From contig OZ254962.1 in assembly GCA_965276005.1 (NCBI GenBank), forward strand, positions 1,302,001 through 1,366,000: 64,000 nucleotides of DNA, in the 5' to 3' direction. The position numbers and the translations under genes were made by a program. Positions 33,335-42,709 of this stretch are shown here, one piece after another. The notes beneath the pieces were generated by a model. The model searched no databases, was not told the DNA's origin, and saw only the letters and a program-made list of their open reading frames with translations. Position 1 is the first letter of the stretch. Each line of letters opens with the position of its first letter. This DNA is from G965232465 sp965276005. Its GTDB lineage: Bacteria > Pseudomonadota > Alphaproteobacteria > JAQWUY01.

Positions 33335-36259
33335 ATGAAAAAAATATTTCTTATTAGCACAAGTGCGGTTGTACTTACATGGGCAACCCCTATATTAACC
33401 AACGATACGGATACGGTGGTAAGTCGCAGCGGCGATGTATTGGTCGATTCGGTCAACAAAAAAGGTATCTTTCAATGGCTCGAGGGCGGCTTTGGCTATA
33501 CAAACAAAAAACTCAGTTATGACCTAACCGCCTTTAAGGTGTTACGGGAAAACAAGAGTGCCGTCCGGTACCTACAAACTTCTTTACGCCGCAAGGGGGC
33601 GGAAAACACTTTTAATATTGGCTTTGGTACCCGTAACGCTATCGATGATGCCAGAACCACCCTTATAGGGGCAAATATATTTATCGACAGCAAAGACGGT
33701 GCCGGCAAGTTTTATACATTCGGCAGTAAAGCCTATAAACGCTTATCGCTTGGTCTGGAATTAAAAACTGGGGGATTCGATCTATCGGCAAATATGTATC
33801 GTCCTATGGGTAGTGCGGTTATTTTAGGGCGAAAGGTCATGAAAGGCTTCGACATGACCGCCAAAGGCACCGTTACAGATACCCTTAATATCGGTTTAAA
33901 CACCTATAAATTCGATGGCGTTGCCGACAAGGTCGAACAGGGGAATAAACTGATTTTAGAATTTAAACCGAACAGTATCATAACGATTCGGGGCGAATAC
34001 GACAAACCGAAATCGTCATCGGCACAAACCAATGTATACGCTGGCTTTAAATTTGCCTTTGGTACGACGAATACTACGCCACAAAACAGCAGCGGCACCG
34101 CATGGGCAAAACGCTACGATAAGGTCGAGCGAAGTTATGAAGTCAAAACCGCCGAAGCCGAAACTATTAAGGTCTTTGGCAGTCCCAGCGTTTCCTCCAA
34201 GCAGGGCAACAATCAAATTCGCAACGGGGATGGCAACAGCGAAGACACCGCACTTAAACTAAAGAATAACAACAAATACGATGTAAAATCGTTTATCAGT
34301 GGCGTCCCTGATGGGATTACCCCAACGGTTACAGTAGAGCGTATCAGCGGTACACTGAATGTGGATTTTGCTTTTGAAAAAACAGATGGTACGGCTATTA
34401 CTGCCCTTGCCGATGTAACATATAACTCTGTGCTGGAGGACAAAACAGATGCCAATAAAGCCATATTAAAGCTGACCTATCAGCTAGATGGCTATCAAGG
34501 CAAAGAGGTATATGTGGAAACAGCCGCCGCCCGGACGGATACCTTGACCATGGCAGACCTTGTGGTGACATATGGGTCTGGTAATAAGGTGGTCAGTGCC
34601 GAAGATATACTTGCCAAATTGAAGGTTGAGGGTGGACAGACCAAAAAAGCAGACTGGTCGATTAAAAGCTTAGCCGAAAAAACCGATGTGGCAAACCTAG
34701 CGGTCGATGGTAAAACCCTACAAATAACAGACGAGATTACATCCCCTGCTACAATCACTGTTGTATTCGAACACCCTGAGCATGCAGATGTATCAAAAGA
34801 CTTTAAATTGTCCACGACAAAAGGTGTTATGAGTTCTGATGGTGCCTCCCGATATGGGGGCAAATGGGGCAAGAGTGGCTTTAAAGCCGATTACATGTTA
34901 AAAACCACCGATTCTGGCGTAGACTTTGACACAGGGGCAAGCGGCGACTTTAAATTTGAAATATTGGCAGATAGCGTGTCTGTAAGCAGCTACACCAGCA
35001 CCACTTCTGGACTTGTTAGCGGTAATCTCAGTGATGCCATCAATGACAAAACGGGCGTTATTGACGGCACCAAACTAACCAAAAAAGGGACATTGTTGGT
35101 AAAAATCACCCGTGCTGCCAAAGGGGGCTTGCTGGAACTCGTTGGACACCAAAACTTTACGGTGGCAAAACAAGTCATAGGCACCGATATAAATCCATCA
35201 GCACCAACTGTAACCGGTGCAAAGTCATGGAGATCGGGTGATCTTGATATGGCATATACTGCAAGTACATTGCCGGGGGGAAGTACAGATGCCGCATCAA
35301 ACTATGCTTGGACAGTGGCTAAAAAATCAGGTGCCGAACCTGATGATTTTTCAAACTCCAAAAGTTTAGGTATAGGTTCAACAACCGGTATACTAAAAGA
35401 TGCGGGATCTAGTGGCACAGTTACTATAACCATGACTGCAAATAGTTCAAATCCAAAATACAGCGGAGCGTTCAGTTTCGATCTCAACATCGCCACCCGT
35501 AGTTTAGACGAAATGACCGCACCTACCGCATCATTCGCCAGTAACAACAACAAATGGCAAACCAGTACTTCAGCGGATCTTAATATGACATATAATAATT
35601 TACCTAGTGGTAAATCAGTAGGCGACTTTGTTTGGACTGTAAAAGGTGATACAACCGATGGGACTGCCAGCATAGCAAACGATGCAGATGGTAAAATAAG
35701 GGGTCCCGAATCTAGCGGTACAGTCACTGTAAACATGAAAATAAGAGCCAACAATGACAAGTATTACAAAGCAAATACCAGCAAAGATATAACAGTTGCC
35801 ATTGCTAGACGGGATCCTTCCGATGATTTAGAAGACAATCGTAAATCAGAAGCAAACGCAGGAAAAATGAGTGCTAGTGGAGATAAAAGACTAAGAGCTG
35901 CATTTAAAACTATATTTGCAAATGAGCCAACTGTATGGGCTAGTGGTAAAGTTACAGCGGTAACAATAGAGGACAACAGCACTGGTCTAACAAGGGGTGC
36001 AATATTTTATGTTCCGAAGAGCGATGCGGATCCTGCAGATTATGCTCTTGTAAAAACTAGTTCGGCTCATGTAGATGGTGGTGATGCACTAACTAAAATC
36101 GCCGCCATTAACGAAATCAAAGCTGGAAATCAAGTATATATTGTACCTTATACAATAGCTGACAGAGCAAATAAATATGTTAAAATAACATTTACATTTG
36201 CTCAAACCAAAAAGTACAAGGCAGGATCTGTTGCCACATGGTGGAAATCAGCACAATAA
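33335..36259 (+). CDS. Inverse autotransporter adhesin with Ig-like passenger
   Basis: A 974-residue paralogue of the protein at 17089-18969. Signal peptide 1-22, inverse-autotransporter barrel about 30-280 (TFNIGFGTRNA, LIGANIFIDSKDG, RLSLGLELKTGGFDLSANMY, VMKGFDMTAKGTV), then a passenger of Ig/MBG-like domains; two successive ones (about 625-715 and 720-825) share the ending pattern GTVTxxMxxxxxNxKY. The last ~140 residues differ in style and have more AT-rich codons, suggesting domain shuffling. The ATG at 33335 with AAGGA upstream starts the signal peptide; the frame is open 228 bases further back but that stretch holds the promoter. Confidence 0.85.
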   Translation: MKKIFLISTSAVVLTWATPILTNDTDTVVSRSGDVLVDSVNKKGIFQWLEGGFGYTNKKLSYDLTAFKVLRENKSAVRYLQTSLRRKGAENTFNIGFGTRNAIDDARTTLIGANIFIDSKDGAGKFYTFGSKAYKRLSLGLELKTGGFDLSANMYRPMGSAVILGRKVMKGFDMTAKGTVTDTLNIGLNTYKFDGVADKVEQGNKLILEFKPNSIITIRGEYDKPKSSSAQTNVYAGFKFAFGTTNTTPQNSSGTAWAKRYDKVERSYEVKTAEAETIKVFGSPSVSSKQGNNQIRNGDGNSEDTALKLKNNNKYDVKSFISGVPDGITPTVTVERISGTLNVDFAFEKTDGTAITALADVTYNSVLEDKTDANKAILKLTYQLDGYQGKEVYVETAAARTDTLTMADLVVTYGSGNKVVSAEDILAKLKVEGGQTKKADWSIKSLAEKTDVANLAVDGKTLQITDEITSPATITVVFEHPEHADVSKDFKLSTTKGVMSSDGASRYGGKWGKSGFKADYMLKTTDSGVDFDTGASGDFKFEILADSVSVSSYTSTTSGLVSGNLSDAINDKTGVIDGTKLTKKGTLLVKITRAAKGGLLELVGHQNFTVAKQVIGTDINPSAPTVTGAKSWRSGDLDMAYTASTLPGGSTDAASNYAWTVAKKSGAEPDDFSNSKSLGIGSTTGILKDAGSSGTVTITMTANSSNPKYSGAFSFDLNIATRSLDEMTAPTASFASNNNKWQTSTSADLNMTYNNLPSGKSVGDFVWTVKGDTTDGTASIANDADGKIRGPESSGTVTVNMKIRANNDKYYKANTSKDITVAIARRDPSDDLEDNRKSEANAGKMSASGDKRLRAAFKTIFANEPTVWASGKVTAVTIEDNSTGLTRGAIFYVPKSDADPADYALVKTSSAHVDGGDALTKIAAINEIKAGNQVYIVPYTIADRANKYVKITFTFAQTKKYKAGSVATWWKSAQ

Positions 36260-36287
36260 CACGGGCAATCCACTTAAACCAAACTAC

Positions 36288-36314
36288 AAGGGGGACTATC
36301 ACAGTCTCCCTTTT
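36288..36314 (+). terminator. Terminator of the second inverse autotransporter
   Basis: AAGGGGGACT (36288-36297) pairs with AGTCTCCCTT (36303-36312), 10 bp with one G-U, 5-base loop, followed by TTTT. Confidence 0.8.
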
Positions 36315-36446
36315 CTATCTATATGACACACACAAGGCAAGCCCGCCATTACGCCATTCACAAAAATATCTATATTTTTTTGTTGCATATGATTAAAATA
36401 CCTTGTATAATGGGGCATATAAAAAACAATACTGTGAGGTTTTAAC

Positions 36447-36605
36447 ATGAGTAAAAATATTGACAAAGCTGTACCGGGATTTGTGGCGGGGGCGATTGTT
36501 ACTGCTGCTGTGTCGAATGCGTTTCCTGTGGTGGCAATCGGTGCCTTGCTTGGGGCGACCATATCCTATATAGCACAAGAAAATACCACTCAAGATGATA
36601 AGTAA
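36447..36605 (+). CDS. Small Gly/Ala-rich membrane protein
   Basis: A 52-residue frame starting MSKNIDKAVPGFVAG and ending QENTTQDDK, with one hydrophobic helix rich in small residues (GAIVTAAVSNAFPVVAIGAL). TGAGG lies 8 bases upstream of the ATG. Its last 11 bases overlap the start of the next small membrane gene, which supports both being real. No family recognised. Confidence 0.6.
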   Translation: MSKNIDKAVPGFVAGAIVTAAVSNAFPVVAIGALLGATISYIAQENTTQDDK

Positions 36606-36888
36606 TTCTGTTTTTATCCCTGCTCTTCTTGCGTTTGTTGTTGTTTTTATATTATCTATCATCGCTGTTGTAATCAACAAAAAGCCTCCTGTTTATGCCC
36701 ATGTATTAGCCTTGTTTACAAACACCGCTGGGCTATCTATTGGTTTGTTTTTTATGTACCAGTACTCTTTTGTATCACCACAACAAGCCATTAATAATTT
36801 TCATTCTTTGGTATTGATTTCTGTTTTTGGTGCTGTTTTATATTCGGCAATAAAATTTTTTGAAAATCTGCCAAAGATATTTGAATAA
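36595..36888 (+). CDS. Small three-helix membrane protein
   Basis: A 97-residue protein with three predicted membrane helices (about residues 6-27, 37-57 and 68-88) separated by short loops. The start overlaps the 3' end of the preceding 52-residue gene, so translation is probably coupled. No family recognised. It converges on fadA with 5 bases between. Confidence 0.65.
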   Translation: MISNSVFIPALLAFVVVFILSIIAVVINKKPPVYAHVLALFTNTAGLSIGLFFMYQYSFVSPQQAINNFHSLVLISVFGAVLYSAIKFFENLPKIFE

Positions 36889-36893
36889 ACATA

Positions 36894-38183
36894 TTACGGC
36901 GACTCGACAATTGCCGATACGCCCATGCCCCCTGCGGTGCATATGGCGATTAAGCCCCGTTTGTAGTCGGGAGTTTCCCTTAGCAGTTTTTCACATACCC
37001 CTAAAATCCGCCCGCCAGTAGCGGCGAATGGGTGTCCATATGCTAGGGACGATCCCATCACATTTATTTTGTCCATGTCGATAGTGCCGTGTACATTTTT
37101 TGCACTTCGGTTAAAATATTTTTTGTTAAATTTTGCATCGTTCATGGCTTTTAGCACACACAGGGTTTGGGCGGCAAAGGCTTCGTGTAGTTCGTAAAAG
37201 TCAAAATCTTGAAATTTTAATTTGGACGGCTTTAACACTCTATCGATGGCGACTGTGGGTGCCATCAACAAGCCTTCGCCCGCCACAAAGTCCAACGCCC
37301 CAGACGCCCCAAAGGTAACAAAACAATGGATGTCGAAGCCGTGTTGTTTCGCCCAATCCTCACTACACAACAACACCGCCGATGCCCCGTCCGTTAAAGC
37401 GGTGGCATTGCCCGCCGTAATGGTGCCGTTTTTTTTGTCAAATGCCGGACGCAGCTTTTGCAAGTCGCCTATTTGCAAATGGGGACGCATAATATTATCC
37501 GTGTACACCCCCAAGTACGGGCTGATTAAATCCTTGTGAAAACCGTTGGCATACGCCCGTTCGGCTTTTTGGTGAGACGATAGGGTAAAGGTATCTTGTG
37601 CCGCCCGATCAATCCCCCATTGTGCCGCCATAAGTTCACAGTGCTGTCCCATCGACAACAAAGTTTTTTGTTCATTGACCCGTATCGGCTGTGGCATAAG
37701 TTCCCTGAGTGAAAATCCGGAAAAGCATCGGCGTTTTTGCCTAAATGTGCGGGCTCTATTGAGTTTTAACAGCCTATCGGACAGCTTCGAATGGGTGGCA
37801 AAGGGCATTTTTGAAATGCTGTCGACGCCACAGGCAATACCGCTGTCGATATGCCCAGCGGCGATTTTTGCCGCCACAATTAAAGCCGCCTGTAACGAAG
37901 TCCCACACGCCTGTTGCACATTGTAGGCACAGGTATACGGGCTTATGTCCGTATCGAGCATGGCTTCCCGTACCAAGTTAAAATCACTGGGGTGATTGAC
38001 CACCGCCCCGCCGACCACCTCATCGATGGGTTTATCATTGAGCCGTGCTTTCGTCGACAACCCCTGTAACGCCGCCGTAAGCAGGTTTTTATTGTCCTGA
38101 TCCGCATACAGGGTAAAGGCTTTGCTAAACGCAATACGGTTTGTTTCGACAACCGCAACTCTCCTTATGGTTTTTGCTGACAT
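36894..38183 (-). CDS. fadA: Acetyl-CoA acyltransferase (3-ketoacyl-CoA thiolase)
   Basis: A 429-residue thiolase that cleaves 3-ketoacyl-CoA to acetyl-CoA and a shortened acyl-CoA. Motifs: QQACGTSLQAA (nucleophile Cys93), ALTDGASAVLL, FYELHEAFAAQ, GSSLAYGHPFAATGGR and ICTAGGMGVSAIVES. The length fits the FadI subtype (about 436) better than FadA (about 387). Last gene of fadE-fadB-fadA; 9 bases after fadB. Confidence 0.93.
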   Translation of the reverse strand: MSAKTIRRVAVVETNRIAFSKAFTLYADQDNKNLLTAALQGLSTKARLNDKPIDEVVGGAVVNHPSDFNLVREAMLDTDISPYTCAYNVQQACGTSLQAALIVAAKIAAGHIDSGIACGVDSISKMPFATHSKLSDRLLKLNRARTFRQKRRCFSGFSLRELMPQPIRVNEQKTLLSMGQHCELMAAQWGIDRAAQDTFTLSSHQKAERAYANGFHKDLISPYLGVYTDNIMRPHLQIGDLQKLRPAFDKKNGTITAGNATALTDGASAVLLCSEDWAKQHGFDIHCFVTFGASGALDFVAGEGLLMAPTVAIDRVLKPSKLKFQDFDFYELHEAFAAQTLCVLKAMNDAKFNKKYFNRSAKNVHGTIDMDKINVMGSSLAYGHPFAATGGRILGVCEKLLRETPDYKRGLIAICTAGGMGVSAIVESP

Positions 38184-38192
38184 GGTACCTCT

Positions 38193-40196
38193 TTATGTTG
38201 TTTCTAGTGTTTTTGCATAATGTAACGCCCCGCCCAAATGCGGAGCAAAGCCGGTGCCGAAAATAATACCGCCATCGATTAAATCGGCACTGGTCTGTGT
38301 GTCTTTTTCGAACACGATTTTTTCATTTAGGCACTTTTGTGCCTCCTGCCACAATGGCGATAACACTTCGTGGGCAATGGCTGTTATCTCGATATTTTCT
38401 GGAGGGGTATCGGCTTTTACCGCCCGTCCGTTTTGCCATTTATAATAGCCTTCGCCGCTCTTTCGTCCCAATTTTCCCGCATCGAACAAGGCTTGCATGT
38501 TTGAATCCGCAGGCACGGGCAGTTTTAATTCCTGTGCCACACTGTGTAAAATGTCTAGTCCCACCGTGTCCGCCAGCTCTATCGGTCCCATAGGCATACC
38601 AAACGCCCGACAGGCATAATCCAAGACTTCCTTGTCATAAGTACCGTTGTTTTCCAATTCGAGAGCCTTCATAATATAAGGGGCAAGTACCCGATTGACC
38701 AAAAACCCCGGGCTAGAGGTAACAATTAAAGGAAATTTGCCAATATCCTTAGTAAACTTTGCCCCCATCGATACCCATGTGCTGTCGACCACAGCGGATT
38801 TTACCACTTCCACCAGCGGTAAAGTATGGGCGGGATTAAAAAAGTGCAATCCAATAAGGCGGCTTTTGTCCTGCATTTTTTCAGCAATTTTTTCTAACGG
38901 AATCGCCGAAGTATTGGTCGCCAAAACCGCATGGGCGGGGGCGTTTTGTTCCAGCTGTTTAAAAATGTTTGTTTTAATATCGAGATTTTCCACAACCGCC
39001 TCGATGATGACATCGGCATTTTTAACACCCATGCCATCTATATCGGTTTTAAACCGGGATACCGCCCGATCGACCAATAGGGGATTTTTTAAGCGTTTTT
39101 TAAAAAATGCCTTCGCCTTGTCCGTCGATGCCTTTAATAAATCCGCATTTATGTCTTGCAGAGTCACATAGTACCCCCGAATCGCACAGTGCATAGCAAT
39201 ATCCAGCCCCATAGTCCCCGTACCAATAACATGTACATGGGTAAATGTGGCGGTTTTTGCCCCTTTTGCTAGGGCTTTCATGGCGTTTGATATGTAGTAT
39301 ACCCGCTGTAAATTACGGGCGGTAGGAGTCAACATCATATCGGCAAAATTTTGTTTTTCCAGCCGCTGCATCTTAGCCCTGTTGCCCCCCGCTTGTTTCC
39401 AAATATCCAGCAATCGATACGGGGCGGGATAGTGTTTCGGGTTTGCCTTTTTTGCCACCTGTTTTTTCATTTTGTTATACACAAATCCCCGTAACACAAA
39501 CGCATTGGGCAAAGATTTTATCAACGATGCGGCGGGCGGTCTGCCACCGCCTTTTAAAATATATTTTCTAATATGCCATCGCAGCTGTTTACGGGAGGCT
39601 ACCAATTTTTGGGCAATGCCCACCTTACGGGCGGCACTGGGTCTCAAGTTTTTACCCGTCAACATCATAGTCATCGCATCGATGGGACCCAATTGGGCAA
39701 TCGACCTAAAAGTACCCCCAAAACCCGGATAAATCCCCAATTTAATCTCAGGAAAACCGATACTGCCCCGATATTTATGGGCATCGTCGTTTAACACCAC
39801 CCGATATTTAAACGCCAGTGCCACCTCCAGCCCACCGCCGAGACAAAACCCGTTAATACCACAGCCGGTGGGGATTTTTAAATTATCGAGCATATCGATA
39901 ACCGCATGGGCTTTGTCCAACAATTCGGCAACAAGAGTCTTTTCCGTCAGCTGGGCAAAAGCATTGACATCCGCCCCCATAATAAAATTACTTTTTGCCG
40001 ATAAAAACCCCAATCCTTGCAGATCGTCCGTTTGCTGTACGGCTTGTAAAATGGTTTTTAATTCGCTGAGCACTTCCATATCGAGAACATTTTGTGATTT
40101 ATCGGCAACATCTATGGTAACCCATAAAATATTGTCCACATCGGTTTCTAGATGATAGTGTTTTAAAGCTAAGTTTTGTATATCTTGTATCGGCAT
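38193..40196 (-). CDS. fadB: Enoyl-CoA hydratase/3-hydroxyacyl-CoA dehydrogenase
   Basis: A 667-residue bifunctional enzyme for the middle steps of beta-oxidation. An N-terminal crotonase domain (about 1-190: FIMGADVNAFA, GFCLGGGLEVALAFKYRV, ELKLGIYPGFGGT) is followed by the dehydrogenase (about 320-660: HVIGTGTMGLDIAMH, ATNTSAIPLEKIA, IGLHFFNPAHTLPLVEVV). Slightly shorter than FadB/FadJ (about 715-730). It starts 2 bases after fadE and partners with the thiolase. Confidence 0.93.
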   Translation of the reverse strand: MPIQDIQNLALKHYHLETDVDNILWVTIDVADKSQNVLDMEVLSELKTILQAVQQTDDLQGLGFLSAKSNFIMGADVNAFAQLTEKTLVAELLDKAHAVIDMLDNLKIPTGCGINGFCLGGGLEVALAFKYRVVLNDDAHKYRGSIGFPEIKLGIYPGFGGTFRSIAQLGPIDAMTMMLTGKNLRPSAARKVGIAQKLVASRKQLRWHIRKYILKGGGRPPAASLIKSLPNAFVLRGFVYNKMKKQVAKKANPKHYPAPYRLLDIWKQAGGNRAKMQRLEKQNFADMMLTPTARNLQRVYYISNAMKALAKGAKTATFTHVHVIGTGTMGLDIAMHCAIRGYYVTLQDINADLLKASTDKAKAFFKKRLKNPLLVDRAVSRFKTDIDGMGVKNADVIIEAVVENLDIKTNIFKQLEQNAPAHAVLATNTSAIPLEKIAEKMQDKSRLIGLHFFNPAHTLPLVEVVKSAVVDSTWVSMGAKFTKDIGKFPLIVTSSPGFLVNRVLAPYIMKALELENNGTYDKEVLDYACRAFGMPMGPIELADTVGLDILHSVAQELKLPVPADSNMQALFDAGKLGRKSGEGYYKWQNGRAVKADTPPENIEITAIAHEVLSPLWQEAQKCLNEKIVFEKDTQTSADLIDGGIIFGTGFAPHLGGALHYAKTLETT

Positions 40197-40198
40197 TG

Positions 40199-42547
40199 TT
40201 ACCTCTGGTGCATGTTGTGGGCTATGTCCGTGTGTATATCGGTGTGGTGCGTGTGGGTGTCAAAACTAAACTCATCGACATTCATTTGTGTATAGTATAT
40301 GTGTTCGGCTTGTTTCAGTGTATCCCGTTCATCAGCGGTAATATACGATTTTTCAAACGCCACATCACACCAATTTTTATCGTATGTACACAACAGCTGC
40401 CCGGATTTTAACAGCGGTTTGATCTTGTTGTAAATCGGTGCCGCCCGTTGCAATACGGTATAATCGTTTATCACTTCATCGACAATTTTACTGTCGAAGG
40501 CATTTTGAAACACCGCCCGCATGGCGGTCATATCTTTATATAAGGTGCGTACCATTTTTATAGCGGCGGCATCGGTTGGGGCTTTGTCGTTTAAGCCCAT
40601 ATTGAATATGGACAACGGGAACAGCCACAGCCTCAATTTTAAGCGGACAACCGCAAACGGTAAATTGTCGACAACCGCCGCCATCAAGCCCCTATTTTCA
40701 TAACACAACCGCCGTATGGCATAGTCGAGTAGCGGCAGCATATTAGGGTTTTTATGGGTTTCATAGTCTTTTAAAACCGCCATAGCATAATACAGATTTT
40801 TTAATATGTCCGCACACCTGCCCGCCAGCATTTGTTTTGCCTTAATCCGCCCGCCCAGCATCACCAACACACTATCGGCAAGCAAGGCAAACTGTTTGGC
40901 TTGCAGGTTTACCATACGGTAATATACAAGCGGGGCGGTGGTATTTTTGACTTTCGGTAAAAACACCCCACGGGTGCCGTTGTGAAACACATTACTAAAA
41001 ATGTTTTTTATGGTAAATCGCATGTGTGCCCATATCACCTTAGCGAATGTGTCACGGGCGGTTTCGCTGTCCGTATCGTATAGGGATTCGATCTCTTGCA
41101 ACAGGTACGGATGTGCCCGAATGGCACCTTGTGAAAAAGTAATCAGCGTACGGGTCAACACATTTGCCCCCTCGACAGTAATGGCAACGGGAATGGCTTG
41201 GTATACCCCTTGCACATAGTTATTGGGACCATCACAGATCGATTTCCCCGCCAGCACATCCATACAATCGTTGACACAAGTCCGCATGTCGTTAGTGCTG
41301 GCGTACTTAATCAGGGCGGATGCCACCGCTGGATTTTCGCCATCGTCAACCAAAGTACTACACAGCCGCCTTGCACTTGTATTGACAAAAGTCAGATAGA
41401 CACTGTGTGCCAATTTTTCTATAACCCCTTCCATTTTGGCAATGGGCAGATTAAATTGTTTACGCATGCCCGCATATAACATGGTGTAACAGGTGCTAAA
41501 TTCCATGCCGGCACTGGACACCGCCGGCATCGACACCGCTCTGCCAACGCCTAAGCACGCCATTAACATCACCCAGCCTTTGCCCAAGTAGGGTTTGCCG
41601 CCTATAATTTGGTCAAAATCGATCCATACATTTTTACCTCGAATCGATCCATTCATAAAGCCAACGCCCAACGGCATGTGACGGTTGCCAATCTCAATAC
41701 CCTGATGGGTGCGTTCGAGCAATGCCACCGTTATACCTACCTGTTTAGTGGCGGGGTTTACATAGGGGTAATCCCCCAACAGCCCATCGGGGTCATAGAC
41801 ATCAATGGCAAGCCCAATTAAAGTCGCCACAGGGGCAAGGGTAATATAGCGTTTGGAAAAATGGGCTTCGATGCCGATTTTTTCTACACCGTTATCGGTG
41901 ATTTTGGTAATAATACCCACATCACGCATATTTGCCGCATCACTGCCACTGGTAATTCCAGTAAGGGCAAAACAGGGGACAAATTCTCCCGTTGCCAGCT
42001 TCGGCAAATAGGTATCTTTTTGTTGTTCGGTGCCGAATTTTAACAACAACTTTGCCGGTCCCAACGAATTTGGCACCATCACCGTAACCCCCGCCGCAAC
42101 CGATTTCGCCCCCAACATGGCGACAATAGTACTTAACGCATGGGCAGAAAAGTCTAGCCCCCCGTATTGCTCAGGCACAATAAACGAGAAAAATCCCTCA
42201 TCTTTAAGCAGTGTCCATACCTCATCGGGCAGGTCGGCATTTTTACGGACATGGTAATCGTTTAACAGCTGCATAACCTGCTGTACGGGACCGTCGATAA
42301 AGTCTTGTTCTGCAGCTGATAGTGTGGACAAGTCCCGCTGTAACAGATGATCCCAATCGGGGGTGCCGGCAAATATGCCCTGTTCATACGACAAAGTGCC
42401 CGCATCGATCGCCGCCCGTTCCGTGTCAGAAATGGGGGGCAAGGACTTTTTTAACACACAAAACAACAAACGAGGCACGCCCCACCTGAAACCCAACACG
42501 CAAATGGCTATTATTGCAACGCCTATCAAAACAAATTGTATGTTCAT
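40199..42547 (-). CDS. fadE: Long-chain acyl-CoA dehydrogenase, FadE type
   Basis: A 782-residue FadE-type dehydrogenase that introduces the first double bond in beta-oxidation. An N-terminal membrane helix (NIQFVLIGVAIIAICVLGF) is followed by the flavoprotein core (EQYGGLDFSAHALSTIVAML, CFALTGITSGSDAANMRD, a central helical part with VEGANVLTRTLITFSQGA) and the long C-terminal extension of this subfamily. Close to E. coli FadE length (814). The ATG at 42547 has GTGAGGG upstream; the longer frame adds 25 residues without one. First gene of the fad operon. Confidence 0.92.
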   Translation of the reverse strand: MNIQFVLIGVAIIAICVLGFRWGVPRLLFCVLKKSLPPISDTERAAIDAGTLSYEQGIFAGTPDWDHLLQRDLSTLSAAEQDFIDGPVQQVMQLLNDYHVRKNADLPDEVWTLLKDEGFFSFIVPEQYGGLDFSAHALSTIVAMLGAKSVAAGVTVMVPNSLGPAKLLLKFGTEQQKDTYLPKLATGEFVPCFALTGITSGSDAANMRDVGIITKITDNGVEKIGIEAHFSKRYITLAPVATLIGLAIDVYDPDGLLGDYPYVNPATKQVGITVALLERTHQGIEIGNRHMPLGVGFMNGSIRGKNVWIDFDQIIGGKPYLGKGWVMLMACLGVGRAVSMPAVSSAGMEFSTCYTMLYAGMRKQFNLPIAKMEGVIEKLAHSVYLTFVNTSARRLCSTLVDDGENPAVASALIKYASTNDMRTCVNDCMDVLAGKSICDGPNNYVQGVYQAIPVAITVEGANVLTRTLITFSQGAIRAHPYLLQEIESLYDTDSETARDTFAKVIWAHMRFTIKNIFSNVFHNGTRGVFLPKVKNTTAPLVYYRMVNLQAKQFALLADSVLVMLGGRIKAKQMLAGRCADILKNLYYAMAVLKDYETHKNPNMLPLLDYAIRRLCYENRGLMAAVVDNLPFAVVRLKLRLWLFPLSIFNMGLNDKAPTDAAAIKMVRTLYKDMTAMRAVFQNAFDSKIVDEVINDYTVLQRAAPIYNKIKPLLKSGQLLCTYDKNWCDVAFEKSYITADERDTLKQAEHIYYTQMNVDEFSFDTHTHHTDIHTDIAHNMHQR

Positions 42548-42592
42548 TTTTCCCTCACTTAATTTTATGGCATTTGCTTTACATACACCACA

Positions 42593-42622
42593 ATCATAAT
42601 GCAAAATCCCCATACAATGCAA
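42593..42622 (-). promoter_or_regulatory. Candidate fad operon promoter
   Basis: On the minus strand, TTGCAT (42617-42622), 18 bases, TATGAT (42593-42598), about 45 bases before the fadE ATG. Confidence 0.5.
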
Positions 42623-42654
42623 TAAAAAAATATATTTTTATGGGCAGAACCTAT

Positions 42655-42683
42655 CCCCGAACCCATTTAGACATAGTTCGGGG
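42655..42683 (-). terminator. Probable terminator of the second FG-GAP adhesin
   Basis: A perfect 8-bp stem (CCCCGAAC 42655-42662 with GTTCGGGG 42676-42683), 13-base loop, 26 bases after the stop codon. The T-rich stretch on the minus strand comes only about 25 bases later, so efficiency is uncertain. Confidence 0.5.
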
Positions 42684-42709
42684 TGGTGGAATACCTTGTG
42701 CAACGGATA

